DNA of 64,000 bases. Origin: Lacticaseibacillus thailandensis DSM 22698 = JCM 13996 (GTDB taxonomy: Bacteria > Bacillota > Bacilli > Lactobacillales > Lactobacillaceae). The position numbers and the translations under genes were made by a program. Where the stretch lies: the NCBI RefSeq assembly GCF_001312865.1, contig NZ_BBER01000004.1:62001-126000 (forward strand). The letters are read 5' to 3'. The stretch's first letter is position 1. The number at the start of each line of letters is the position of its first letter. Shown in pieces: positions 8,865 to 17,986 of this stretch. The notes under the pieces were generated by a model. It was given only the letters and a program-made list of their open reading frames with translations, was not told the origin of the DNA and searched no databases.

Positions 8865-9473
8865 CTAGCCCTTGATGCTGTGTAAAATGTAGTAACCTTT
8901 GTCCTTACGGAGCACGTCACAATTGCCAAAGGTGGCCTGCAACAGCCTCTTGGCGCTGGGTGCACCCTGCTTCTTCTGTAGCACCACAAACAGCTCCCCG
9001 CCACGGCGCAGGTGGCTGAAGGCCCCCGTCAAAATAGCGTTCACCACGTCTTTGCCTGCGCGCACCGGCGGGTTGGTGACCACCACCCCTAAATCAGTCG
9101 GTGGCACGTTATCAAACGCGCTGGACTCCACGATTGTGGTCCGATCCGCCACCCCGTTAGTCGCCGCGTTACGCGTGGCTAAGCCCAGCGCCCGCTCGTT
9201 GACGTCACTCATCCATACGTGGCGGTCTGGCCACGCCAAAGCTAGGGCAATACCGATGGGCCCATAACCGCAGCCGATATCCGCCACGTCACCACTTGGC
9301 ACCGTGGTCCGCTGTGCGACTGTTGCGATCAATACCCGGCTACCATAATCGACCGTGTGGCGTGAAAACACCCCACTGTCGGTGGTCAGGCGCACGTCAT
9401 GACCCGCCAGCGGAAAGTTAAACGTGACCTCATCATGGGCCACATCGGGATTATTGGTGTAGTAATGTTCCAT
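8865..9473 (-). CDS. Class I SAM-dependent methyltransferase (RsmC-like MTS domain)
   Basis: Probable rRNA guanine-N2 methyltransferase of the RsmC/YbxB group, 202 residues. Seen in the sequence: the start MEHYYTNNPDVAHDE, a SAM-binding motif I VADIGCGYGPIGIALAL (about 63-79), an acidic motif II region WMSDVNERAL, and the catalytic-type motif VVTNPPVRAGKDV. In the RsmC family NPP(F/Y) is usual; here V follows NPP. It ends 11 bases upstream of the tadA start and probably shares its transcript. The precise RNA target is not decided. Confidence 0.85.
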   Translation of the reverse strand: MEHYYTNNPDVAHDEVTFNFPLAGHDVRLTTDSGVFSRHTVDYGSRVLIATVAQRTTVPSGDVADIGCGYGPIGIALALAWPDRHVWMSDVNERALGLATRNAATNGVADRTTIVESSAFDNVPPTDLGVVVTNPPVRAGKDVVNAILTGAFSHLRRGGELFVVLQKKQGAPSAKRLLQATFGNCDVLRKDKGYYILHSIKG

Positions 9474-9624
9474 GTGCGTACTCCTTTATACCGCCCCGCG
9501 TTTGGGCGGCCATCTAAAGGGATTATAACAGACCAACGCTGGTTACGGAGCGTTCACCCTCGCTTTCTCCACCAATTAGCATCATCTATTGGGGAAGAAG
9601 TTAGCGTGCTTTGGACAAAGACGT

Positions 9625-9671
9625 CAAAAAGGGCCCGTGACAATTCCTGATTTGGAATTGCCGCGGGCCCA
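9625..9671 (-). terminator. Terminator of the opuA operon
   Basis: A strong hairpin with outer arms GGGCCCG/CGGGCCC and inner CAATTCC/GGAATTG is followed on the minus strand by T5. It lies 35 bases after the opuAC stop. The A-run on the other side could make it weakly bidirectional. Confidence 0.88.
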
Positions 9672-9705
9672 TACTTTAACCTGCAGCCAAGTAGATCACC
9701 GCAGA

Positions 9706-10613
9706 CTACTTTTTATTCAAATCTGTAATCGAATTGACCTTTGTCATGTACGTTGGTACCGCCAAGCCAACCTTCGCACCCCGGAGGTTGACCCCCAAGT
9801 CAACGAACTGGCCGCGATACTTACGGTAGTACACACCGCTAGTATTCGGCAACCAGGCGCAGACCTGCGCGTCCGCCGCTTTGGTCGCAATTGACGCCCA
9901 CATCGGTTGCATTTCCATCGACTGAATCGTGACCTTGTAGCCAATGCTCCGGAGCACTTCCGCCACGACGTTAGTTGACGCCACCTCGGAGTCCCAGGCC
10001 ACGTACGTCATTTTAAGCGACTGCCCGTGCACATGCTTGACCCCGGCAGTCCACTGGCGGACCTGCTGCGGATGTTGCTTGATCCACTTGTCGGCCGACC
10101 GCTTGGGGTCAGCCCCCTTGTTCACGGCTAACATCACCTTGGACATTTCGGCCTTCGTCCAGTGGAAACGGTTGAGCACCGTGTAAGCTTCCGGTTTGTC
10201 CTGTTTCAACCCTTTGCGCACCACCGTGTGGATATTTTCCGCCTTACCAAAAACACCCTTGGGATCACGCAAGAACTTCAGCTTGTACTTGGTGAACATC
10301 CAGTGGGGTTGCCAACCAGTGACAATAATCGCCTGCCGGTTCTTAATGGCTTTCCCCAGCGTACTGGTCATCGCCGAGGACGAACTGGTTTGTAGTTGCC
10401 ATTTACTCAGGTGGTACTTCTTGATGGCCTTTTGCGCGGTGGCCATTTCACCGGCACCAGCATCAATGCCAGTGATGGTGTAATCCACCTGCGGACCGAC
10501 CGCCTTGTTGGCTTGGTACTGCGCCAAGTCGGTACTGCACCCCGCTAAAGTCGGTACCAAGAGCACCACGCGGCGACCAGTAGCCACCACCATTGACGTT
10601 GTTTCAAATGCAC
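9706..10613 (-). CDS. opuAC: Glycine betaine ABC transporter substrate-binding lipoprotein (one frame break)
   Basis: Extracellular lipid-anchored receptor for glycine betaine or a related compatible solute. A GTG start at 10613 with AGGAGG upstream gives VHLKQRQWWWLLVAA, and after adding one C near 10567 the frame continues VVLLVPTLAGCSTD, a complete lipoprotein signal with lipobox LAGC. The mature part has the OpuAC fold; GWQPHWMF (aromatic betaine cage region) and VCAWLPNTSG are visible. The merged length is 302. It is the third gene of the minus-strand order opuAA-opuAB-opuAC, 16 bases after opuAB. Confidence 0.88.
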
Positions 10614-10629
10614 AATTGGTCCCTCCTCG

Positions 10630-11484
10630 CTAATGCTCCGGCTTGTTCACAAGTTGCGTGATCCGGTCCAAAATAATCGCGATAATCACGACCGCCAACC
10701 CGGCGGTGAACCCGGACCCGGCCTCGTTACGACCAACGGCAAAGTAGACGTCGGTCCCCAGACCCATGGCCCCGATCATTGAAGCGGTCACTACCATTGA
10801 TAGGGCCAACATCAGCGTCTGGTTAACCCCGGACATGATGGTCTTCCGCGCCAACGGCAGCTGGACTTTGACCAACTTTTGCCAGCTCGTTGAGCCGTAG
10901 GAATCAGCCGCCTCGATTAAATCGCTCGGCACCTGCCGAATTCCCAGGTTGGTCATGCGCACTACCGGGGGCATGGCAAAAATCAGGGAAGAAATGACCC
11001 CGGGCACGGTCCCAATACCGAAAAACGCGACGGCTGGGATCAGGTAAACAAAGGCGGGCATCGTCTGCATGAAGTCCAAAATGGGCTGGATGATCGTCTG
11101 GGCCACGTTACTTTTGGCCATCAGGATCCCCAGGGGAATCCCAATCACCAACGCAATGACACTCGACGTCAACACCAAAGACAGCGTCCGGGTCATGTCC
11201 TGCCAGTAATCCAAGTTCCAAATCAGGCCAGTCCGACCAGTTCCAGCACCAATAGCCAGTACCGTGGGGCTTTGCGACTCAAGAACCAAGTCCATGCCAT
11301 CACCAACACGATAAATAGCCATTGTGGCAGTAAATCAAACACCCACTGAAAGGCACCGTTGATTCCAGAAACAAAGTTAATAATTACGTTGAAGAACCCG
11401 GTGAACTGGGTCAACCAGTTCACCAAGCTATCGACAGTTAGCCAACGGCAACTGGGGAATACTTGCACCAAATACATTCATCAT
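10630..11484 (-). CDS. opuAB: Glycine betaine ABC transporter permease (two frame breaks)
   Basis: Inner-membrane subunit of the OpuA/ProW type. Visible are several membrane segments and the permease EAA loop EAADSYGSTSWQKLVKVQLPL. Frames break near 11425 (one surplus base between PLA and TVDS) and near 11226 (one G missing in GGG; LVLELVGL joins LIWNLDYW). The merged product is 284 residues starting MMNVFGASIPQLPLA with a GGGGGTG-type SD. It lies 13 bases after opuAA. Confidence 0.88.
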
Positions 11485-11497
11485 TTTGTCACCCCCA

Positions 11498-12688
11498 CTA
11501 GTCGCCCGCGATAGCAGCTAACACTGCACCACGAATAACCACACCAATCAACCGCTGCTGATCATCCAGTACCCCCAAAGGTGCGGAGATCGACGAAATT
11601 TCGTCAATGATGCTGTTGATTGGCGTGTCGACGGTAGTCGTCTTCACGTCGGGGTTAACGATGGACTTGATACTCCGGACGGACCGGTCGTGGTCATCTT
11701 CAATCAACTTAACGGTATCACGCGCTTCAATAAAGCCCACCAGTTCGCGGCGGTTGTTGATCACGAACAGCGTCGACACTTCGTTATCCCGCATCCGCCG
11801 CAGCGCTAAACGCGGACCATCCGTGTCCACATTCACGGTGTACGGCCGAATCATGACGCTGCCAACCGTGATGACCTTGGTCCGGTCAACATCCTCGATG
11901 AACCGTTCCACGTAATCATTAGCCGGCGCCGTCAAAATTTCTTCCGGCGTCCCGATCTGAACCAACCGACCATCACGCATGATCATGATGCGGTTACCGA
12001 TTCGTAACGCTTCATTTAAGTCGTGACTGATAAAGATAATGGTTTTATGCAGGTCAGCCTGTAATTCCAGTAACTCATCCTGCATATCCTTCCGGTTCAA
12101 GGGATCCAGCGCCGAAAAGGCTTCGTCCATCAGTAGGATATCCGCGTCATTCGCCAACGCGCGGGCCAAACCGACCCGCTGTTGCATCCCCCCGGAAAGT
12201 TGGTCCGGATACTGATCGGCGTACCCGTTTAAACCCACGCGATCCAGGGCCTTGTTGGCCTTGGCGTACCGTTCTTCCTTGCCCACACCCTGGATCTCCA
12301 GACCGTAAGCGGCATTATCTAATATGGTACGTTGCGGGAAGAGGGCGAACTGTTGGAACACCATGCTCATCTTGTGCCGCCGCACTTCCCGTAACTGCTT
12401 CTTATCAAGCTGCGTGAGGTCCTCACCGTCGATGGCGATCTTACCAGCAGTGGGTTCAATCAGTCGGTTGATCATCCGGATCAGCGTCGATTTACCCGAC
12501 CCAGACAACCCCATAATGACAAAGATTTCCCCAGACTGGACGTCGAAGCTAATGTCACTCACCCCGACAGTCGACCCTGTGGCCTTTAAAATTTCTGCCT
12601 TACTCTTGCCGGCCTCGATCATAGACCGTACCTGTTTGTTGTGGCCACCAAAAATCTTGGTGAGGTGTTCAACCTTGACCTTTTCCAT
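11498..12688 (-). CDS. opuAA: Glycine betaine ABC transporter ATP-binding protein with tandem CBS domains
   Basis: ATPase of the osmoprotectant importer; 396 residues, intact. Visible: Walker [14 protein letters not shown] (about 60), Q-loop [10 protein letters not shown], signature [15 protein letters not shown], Walker [15 protein letters not shown]-loop [10 protein letters not shown]. Residues 275-396 form two CBS domains ([10 protein letters not shown]..., [11 protein letters not shown]...), which in OpuA-type transporters sense ionic strength or c-di-AMP. The N-terminus has the family start [16 protein letters not shown]. First gene of the operon. Confidence 0.95.
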   Translation of the reverse strand: MEKVKVEHLTKIFGGHNKQVRSMIEAGKSKAEILKATGSTVGVSDISFDVQSGEIFVIMGLSGSGKSTLIRMINRLIEPTAGKIAIDGEDLTQLDKKQLREVRRHKMSMVFQQFALFPQRTILDNAAYGLEIQGVGKEERYAKANKALDRVGLNGYADQYPDQLSGGMQQRVGLARALANDADILLMDEAFSALDPLNRKDMQDELLELQADLHKTIIFISHDLNEALRIGNRIMIMRDGRLVQIGTPEEILTAPANDYVERFIEDVDRTKVITVGSVMIRPYTVNVDTDGPRLALRRMRDNEVSTLFVINNRRELVGFIEARDTVKLIEDDHDRSVRSIKSIVNPDVKTTTVDTPINSIIDEISSISAPLGVLDDQQRLIGVVIRGAVLAAIAGD

Positions 12689-13171
12689 ACGTAGCCTCCC
12701 TTAAACTTACTTTTGCACTATGCAACAAAACCGCATTACGTTAAAAATAAGCAATGTAATGCGGCAACCATAATTAATACTGGGGGTAAAATCAGTGTTT
12801 GTCAAATGGTTCACGCTTTGCAAACAGCTATGAAAACGCCAAACCATGCCGGTTGATGCGGTGCAAGCATCATGAGAGTCGCTCTCATAATTAATGCTCG
12901 TGGCAAACCAGTTCTCGGGCAAAATCGACAATTGAACAACAAAATTTCGGTCAAAGTTTCCCCATCACCAGACCCAAGACACCCCCATCATGACCAACGG
13001 ACTAAACATGTCACATCCAGCCGACCGCCACTGATTACAAGTAGACCAATTACCATTATTGAGGATAGTGACCGCCGCACGCTACCCGCTAAACTGTTGA
13101 TTGGGTCAAACGCCGCTTTGACTTTTACTCATATTACTGTTAGAATTCTCATCATATTAACAGCCGCGTTC
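12689..13171. other. Intergenic region with opuA leader hairpin and a palindrome; no gene seen
   Basis: On the minus strand, 43 bases before opuAA, CCGCATTAC and GTAATGCGG (12731-12739, 12756-12764) form a perfect hairpin followed by TTTTGTT, so an attenuator or operator in the opuA leader is possible. A second perfect palindrome ATGAGAG-TCG-CTCTCAT lies at 12872-12888. A TTGACA box is visible near 12806 on the minus strand but its -10 partner is not at an ideal distance. Open frames here look like chance. Confidence 0.6.
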
Positions 13172-13383
13172 AGGAAATAGTACGGTGGTCCCCCAGCAGT
13201 GTCAGAGAGCGTCATGTTTGCTGCAAGTGATGCCTGTTGGCCCACCAGAATGAATCCTCGTCAATTACGGTCGGTGACACACGCCTTAAGTGTAAGTGGT
13301 TCCGCTGTGGCGGAACAAGGTAGGTGGTACCACGACTTTGGCCGCCCTATCATGATTCAGTTCATGGTAGGACGGCCTTTTTG
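13172..13383 (+). promoter_or_regulatory. T-box riboswitch, probable methionine specifier (AUG)
   Basis: Stem I is visible: AGGA (13172) pairs with TCCT, an AGTA box (13179-13182) faces a specifier loop AGA-ATG-AA (ATG at 13250-13252), and GGTGG pairs with CCACC above it. CAGAGAGC and CTGCAAGTG inside the stem are the usual AG-bulge and distal loop motifs. The antiterminator T-box is CGGAACAAGG...GGTGGTACCACG (13311-13334), followed by an intrinsic terminator (GGCCG..CGGCC with T5, 13340-13382). An AUG specifier means uncharged tRNA-Met would allow read-through into the ECF transporter genes downstream. I inferred the specifier by alignment to the general stem I layout, not by covariance. Confidence 0.88.
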
Positions 13384-13480
13384 ATTGACCAGGTATTCAA
13401 CTGTGCCCCGCGACCCGCAATAATTGTTGTGCCTAGTTTAGTTGTCCGTTTTATGTACAAACCTGAGGAGGATAAACGTT

Positions 13481-14041
13481 ATGCAGAAACAATCACATCG
13501 TGGTCTGAGCATTCGCACCGTCGTCGCCATTGGGATCGGCGCCGCCATCGTGTTTCTATTAAAGCGGTTTGGCTCCGTTCCTACTGGGGTCCCGAACACT
13601 AACATTGACACGTCCTACGGTTTCCTGGCCTTCTTTGCCAGCCTGTTTGGACCGATTGCCGGCTTCATTATCGGGTTTTTGGGCCACATGCTCAACGACC
13701 TCACTTACGGCACCCCATGGTGGACGTGGGTCTTTACTACCGGGATCTTTGGTGGCGTCATCGGGCTCTTCTGGAAACGGTTTGACGTCGAGGGGGGTAA
13801 CTTTGGTGTCAAAAAGATCGTCAGCTTCAACGTGCTGCAAGTGATCACTAACTTGGTTGCTTGGGTGCTCCTCGCGCCAACCCTGGACATCCTGGTCTAC
13901 TCCGAACCCGCAAATAAGGTATACTTACAGGGTATTGTATCCGGAATTAGTAACGCCATCTCCACCGGCGTTATCGGCACCATCCTACTCGTCATTTACG
14001 CCGCCTCACGCACCAAGCGTGGGTCGCTCAAGCGCGAGTAG
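13481..14041 (+). CDS. ECF transporter S component, UPF0397 family
   Basis: Integral membrane substrate-binding subunit, 186 residues, with about five or six hydrophobic segments and the UPF0397 signature regions TVVAIGIGAAIVFLL, IAGFIIGFLGHMLNDLTYG and PWWTWVFTTGIFGGVIG. Automatic annotation usually calls this family a riboflavin-type S component; comparative genomics groups it with a methionine-precursor transporter (MtsTUV-like). The T-box directly upstream supports a methionine-related substrate rather than riboflavin. The start at 13481 has AGGAGG upstream. It is followed by its own pair of ATPase and T-component genes. Confidence 0.85.
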   Translation: MQKQSHRGLSIRTVVAIGIGAAIVFLLKRFGSVPTGVPNTNIDTSYGFLAFFASLFGPIAGFIIGFLGHMLNDLTYGTPWWTWVFTTGIFGGVIGLFWKRFDVEGGNFGVKKIVSFNVLQVITNLVAWVLLAPTLDILVYSEPANKVYLQGIVSGISNAISTGVIGTILLVIYAASRTKRGSLKRE

Positions 14042-14059
14042 ACACAAACCTCAACTGAG

Positions 14060-14131
14060 CCGCCATCCGCTATGGCGGTGCACCAACGGGCTATTACTAG
14101 ACCCACCGCGTAGGTCTGGTAATAGCCTTTC
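14060..14131 (+). terminator. Intra-operon hairpins between S component and ATPase
   Basis: A small hairpin CCGCCAT/ATGGCGG (14060-14078) is followed by a stronger one in which GGCTATTAC-TAGACC pairs with GGTCTGGTAATAGCC (14089-14127), ending in TTTCT. It would lower the amount of the downstream ATPase and T component relative to the S component. The U-run is short, so termination is probably partial. Confidence 0.6.
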
Positions 14132-14173
14132 TATCGATATGCCACACTACTTTGCTTTCATTTGGGAGACAAC

Positions 14174-15879
14174 ATGCCAGCAATTACATTCGACCACGTT
14201 AATTTTCAGTACGAAAGTCAGGCTGAGCCGACGCTCCACGACATCAACCTCACCATTCACGCCGGTGAAAAGGTGCTGATTGCGGGCCCGTCCGGTTCGG
14301 GTAAGTCTACGCTCGGCAACCTGATCAACGGTTCCATCCCCCACTCCATCAAGGGACATGTGACCGGGACCGTCCGCATCGGCGATCAGGACACCCAAGA
14401 CGCCAGCCTGTTCGACTTATCCTTGCTGGTCGGTACCGTGTTGCAGGATCCGGACAGCCAGTTTATCGGCCTCACCACTGCGGAAGACATCGCCTTTGGG
14501 CTCGAAAATGACCGCGTCGCCCGACCGGAGATGCACCAACGGGTGGAGGAATGGGCGACGCGTTTGGGCATCGCCGCGCAGTTGCACCAATCCCCCCAGG
14601 AACTATCGGGGGGCCAAAAGCAGCGTGACGCGATGGCGGGCGTATTGATCGATGACGGCGACATCCTCCTATTTGATGAACCCTTAGCTGCACTGGATCC
14701 CGCAAGTGGGCGCAAGTCGATTGCCTTAATCGACAAGTTGCACCAACAATTACACAATACCGTCATCATCATTGAGCACCAAATCGAGGACGTACTGACG
14801 CGGCCCGTGGACCGGGTGATCCTGATGGCGGACGGACGTATTATTGGCGACCTCACCCCCGCCGAGCTTCTGCGTAGTAACCGGCTGCAGCAAATTGGCT
14901 TGCGGGAACCGCTGTACGTCGAAGCCCTGCGCTACGCTGGGTGCGACCTGAACCAGGTCGACCACATTGAGGACATCACTGCCCTCGATACTCAAGCTCT
15001 GGCACCCACTTTGCAGCACTGGCAGGACGGCGCCGCAGCCACACCACCCACAGTCGCGCGGACACCACTACTAGACGTTACCGACCTCCACTTTGGTTAC
15101 AACCGGCACACGCCAATCTTTGACGGCCTGAACTTGACTATCAACCGCGGTGATATGTTGGCCCTTGTTGGTCGCAACGGGGTGGGTAAGTCGACACTGA
15201 GTCAAATTATTACCGGTTTCCTGAACCCCGCAGCGGGCCACCTCACTTACCACGATGGCGACCAGAAAGTTGACCTCGCTACCCTATCCGTGAAGGAACG
15301 GGCCGACAAGATCGGCTACATCATGCAGGACCCCAACCAGATGATCAGCCAAGTGATGATTCGGGACGAAGTCGGCCTCGGTTTACGCCTCCGCGGACTA
15401 GACGACGACACCATCACCAAGCGCGTGGATGACACCCTCAAGATTTGTGGCCTGTATCCGTTCCGCAACTGGCCCATCAACGCATTGAGTTTTGGCCAGC
15501 GCAAACGGGTGACCATTGCCAGTATCCTGGTGCTCCAACCCGAACTGCTGATTCTCGATGAACCAACTGCCGGTCAGGACTGGCGCCACTACACAGACAT
15601 GATGACGTTTTTGGAACAACTAAACCAGCAGGGTATCACCATGATGTTCATTACCCACGATATGCACCTCATGCTCGAGTATGCTAACCGCACGGTAGTG
15701 CTGGGTGACCAGGGTGTCATGCTCGATGCCCGCCCGTCCACGGTGCTCGCCAACCCCGAAGTGTCAGTGCCGCTGCTTTAGCCCCTACCAGCCTTTACCA
15801 ACTGGCAGAACGTACTGGCATCGACCCCGATGCTTTTACTCAGCACGTCATTGATACGGAAAGGAGTGTGCGCCGCTAA
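14174..15879 (+). CDS. ECF transporter double ATPase (YkoD-like, one frame break near the end)
   Basis: Energy-coupling subunit with two fused ABC ATPase domains, as in YkoD/EcfA1-A2 fusions. Domain 1: [10 protein letters not shown] (about residue 39), LSGGQKQRDAMAG, ILLFDEPLAALDP. Domain 2: GRNGVGKSTLSQI (about 335), LSFGQRKRVTIAS, LLILDEPTAGQDW. I chose ATG 14174 because GGGAG lies just upstream. The frame stops early at 15781; one more C near 15768 extends it through TSLYQLAERTGIDPDAFTQ to TAA at 15877-15879, which overlaps the next ATG (TAATG). The extended form is about 568 residues and gives translational coupling to the T component. Confidence 0.9.
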
Positions 15880-16709
15880 TGAGCTTCCAATTATTTGGCT
15901 TTGACGACCAGGACACCTGGCTACACCACCTCAGCGGCGCCACCAAGCTGCTTGCATTTCTGGGCCTGTCCATCATTGCGATGATTTCCTACGACGCCCG
16001 TTTCCTAGCGGCCATCACCATCATGTCGTTGATCCTGTTCAAACAGGCACACATCACTTGGCGACAAATTCGCCTGGTGACTAAGTTCATCCTGTTCTTT
16101 TCCATTCTGAACCTGCTGGCGGTCTACGTATTCAGCCCGGAGTATGGTGTCCACCTGTACGGTACGCGCCACCTGATCCTCGGTAGCACGGGTTACTTCA
16201 CGCTGACCCAAGAACAGTTATTCTACGAACTGAATTTGACCCTTAAGTACATCGTCACGGTGCCGCTAGCCTTGATTTTTCTGATGACCACCAACCCGAG
16301 CGAGTTCGCCTCAAGTTTGAACAAAGTCGGCTTGTCCTACAAGGTCAGTTACTCGGTGGCCCTAGCACTCCGGTACATTCCGGACGTGCAAAGTGAGTAC
16401 CACCAAATTAGCTTAGCGCAACAAGCCCGCGGGTACGAACTGTCCCGCAAAGCCAACCTCTGGCAACGGCTGCAGGGCGCGGGTAAGATCTTGATCCCGC
16501 TGGTCTTTGCCAGCCTAGACCGCATCGATACGGTCAGTCGCGCCATGGAGCTACGCCGCTTTGGGCGTTACCGTAAGCGCACGTGGTACATGGGCCGTGA
16601 CTTTCACGCCAGTGACTGGCTAACGCTGCTCGCAACCGTCCTGATTATTATCCTCGGCATCGCGCTCTTTAAGGTCAATGATGGCCGGTTCTGGAACCCG
16701 TTCCGCTAA
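15879..16709 (+). CDS. ECF transporter transmembrane T component
   Basis: Energy-coupling membrane scaffold (EcfT/CbiQ family), 276 residues with several membrane segments in the first half. The C-terminal cytoplasmic part has the coupling helices with the paired short motifs ending in R-G (QQARGYELSRKANL) and ALRYIPDVQSEY upstream of it. It completes a dedicated group I-like ECF transporter: S component, double ATPase and T in one operon, so it need not share the general EcfAAT module. The start overlaps the ATPase stop when the frame break is repaired. Confidence 0.92.
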   Translation: MSFQLFGFDDQDTWLHHLSGATKLLAFLGLSIIAMISYDARFLAAITIMSLILFKQAHITWRQIRLVTKFILFFSILNLLAVYVFSPEYGVHLYGTRHLILGSTGYFTLTQEQLFYELNLTLKYIVTVPLALIFLMTTNPSEFASSLNKVGLSYKVSYSVALALRYIPDVQSEYHQISLAQQARGYELSRKANLWQRLQGAGKILIPLVFASLDRIDTVSRAMELRRFGRYRKRTWYMGRDFHASDWLTLLATVLIIILGIALFKVNDGRFWNPFR

Positions 16710-16714
16710 CACAA

Positions 16715-16770
16715 CAAAAAGCACAATGGCACCACGCGGACAATCCGTTTGGTGCCATTGTGCTTTTTTT
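16715..16770. terminator. Bidirectional terminator after the ECF operon
   Basis: AAAAAGCACAATGGCACCA pairs with TGGTGCCATTGTGCTTTTT; a T7 run follows on the plus strand and T5 on the minus strand. It separates the plus-strand ECF operon from the minus-strand small membrane gene. Confidence 0.93.
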
Positions 16771-16782
16771 ATGATGCGGTGA

Positions 16783-16953
16783 CTACCAATTACGTAGCGG
16801 GAATACGCCGGCAGCACCCAAAATGATACCGATAAACGAACCCACAGCAAAGCCAACCGGAACGTTGTGTGTTAGTCCACCAAACAGTACCCCGAGAACT
16901 TGGCCTAACCCAATACCTATTAATAGCGACGTGTCATGGTTACGGGATTCCAT
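16783..16953 (-). CDS. Small hydrophobic membrane protein, 56 residues
   Basis: I do not recognise the family. The frame starts at 16953 with MESRNHDTSLLIGIGLGQ and has two glycine-rich hydrophobic stretches (LLIGIGLGQVLGVLFGGL and VGFAVGSFIGIILGAAGV), ending FPLRNW. This pattern resembles Gly-zipper type small membrane proteins. AAGGGG lies ten bases upstream, a consensus promoter lies at 16981-17009, and the bidirectional terminator follows, so it looks like a complete monocistronic unit. It is too short for usual gene callers. Confidence 0.75.
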   Translation of the reverse strand: MESRNHDTSLLIGIGLGQVLGVLFGGLTHNVPVGFAVGSFIGIILGAAGVFPLRNW

Positions 16954-16980
16954 AAAACCACCGCCCCTTCTTACACCCGA

Positions 16981-17018
16981 ATAATAACAGGCATCGGTTG
17001 ATTTTGCAAGCGCTTTCT
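16981..17018 (-). promoter_or_regulatory. Promoter of the 56-residue gene with overlapping cre-like site
   Basis: On the minus strand TTGCAA (17004-17009) and TATTAT (16981-16986) are separated by exactly 17 bases. TGCAAGCGCTTTCT (17005-17018) matches 13 of 14 positions of the CcpA cre pattern TGNNANCGNTNNCA and covers the -35 box, which would fit carbon catabolite repression. Confidence 0.65.
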
Positions 17019-17028
17019 TGTAAAACAG

Positions 17029-17808
17029 CTAGTCAATGAGGCCGAGGTGTTGGAGACCATTAATAACACCGCCATGATCAAAATTTGTGGTGACGTAAGT
17101 AGCCGCGGCCTTCACTGCTGGTAGCGCGTTGCCCATGGCCACTCCGTGATCGACGTACGCAATCATCTCCCGGTCGTTCAACCCGTCCCCAAACGCAAAC
17201 GTGGGCACTGACTGACTAACCGCAGCTTGCACCGCCTGAATCCCGCGAACCTTGCTGGCGTTGCGGGGAATGATGTCGATATCGTAATCAAAATTGCGGA
17301 AGAAACTTAAGCCGGGAAAGGCCGCACCCAGCACCTGATCATCCGTCCGGTTTTCGGTGAAGGCCATCATCATGTACACAGGCTGCGTCTGGTAATCCCT
17401 TGGGCGCACCGGCGGCGTTGGTTTGGCAATGGCGGCGTAACCAGCCACAACGGCCGGACTCATCCCCGATAGCCACTCACCATCAGCATTGTAGTAGCCC
17501 AGCATTACGTGCCGTTGGGCCGCCATCGCGGTCAGCTGGTTCACCACGGTGGTCGGCATCGTCTGGGCATAGACCACCGTCCCCGCTAGCTCCACATACT
17601 GGCCGTTCAGCGCCACCAAACTGTCAATACCACTGGCCACCATCACGTCCCGGATTCCCGCCGCCGGGCGTCCCGTGGCGATCACGGGTTGGTACCCGCG
17701 CGCCCGTAGTTCATCCAAGGCTTGGCGAACAGCCGGGTCAACGTGGTGTTGCGGGTTGAGAAGCGTTTTGTCTAGGTCAAAGAAAACCAAACCACGCGGT
17801 GTCTGCAT
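17029..17808 (-). CDS. HAD-superfamily sugar phosphatase (Cof-type)
   Basis: Cytosolic hydrolase of the IIB (Cof) HAD subfamily, 259 residues from the ATG at 17808 (AAGGGA upstream; an in-frame upstream start also exists). Visible: motif I VFFDLDKTLLN, motif II IATGR, cap domain in the middle, motif III lysine in NASKVRGIQA and motif IV AFGDGLNDREMIAYVDHGVAMGNA. K follows D-L-D where G is commoner (DLDKT). The substrate is unknown. It stands alone between hairpins. Confidence 0.88.
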   Translation of the reverse strand: MQTPRGLVFFDLDKTLLNPQHHVDPAVRQALDELRARGYQPVIATGRPAAGIRDVMVASGIDSLVALNGQYVELAGTVVYAQTMPTTVVNQLTAMAAQRHVMLGYYNADGEWLSGMSPAVVAGYAAIAKPTPPVRPRDYQTQPVYMMMAFTENRTDDQVLGAAFPGLSFFRNFDYDIDIIPRNASKVRGIQAVQAAVSQSVPTFAFGDGLNDREMIAYVDHGVAMGNALPAVKAAATYVTTNFDHGGVINGLQHLGLID

Positions 17809-17929
17809 ACTAACTGGTCCCTTCCGGTGTGCGTTCATCCCGACGCACATTATTTACCTCCAGCATGCCCGATTACCGCTCAACTTGCAAGCCCTTTCTT
17901 GATGCCGTAATTGCCAGGACTAAACGCCA

Positions 17930-17964
17930 AGAGGTCCACAACTCGTTGGGAGTTGTGGACCTCT
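17930..17964. terminator. Perfect 15-bp hairpin between the regulator gene and the HAD gene
   Basis: AGAGGTCCACAACTC pairs perfectly with GAGTTGTGGACCTCT over a five-base loop. Neither side has a clear T-run, so it may be a factor-dependent terminator, an RNA stability element or a symmetrical binding site. It lies just downstream of the Crp/Fnr stop. Confidence 0.55.
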
Positions 17965-17986
17965 AAGTCAATGCTACCTGTAAAAA

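Noticed and set aside
12707-12931. Minus-strand frame of 74 codons upstream of opuAA
   Set aside because: It covers the promoter and hairpin of the opuA leader, has no SD and no recognisable features.
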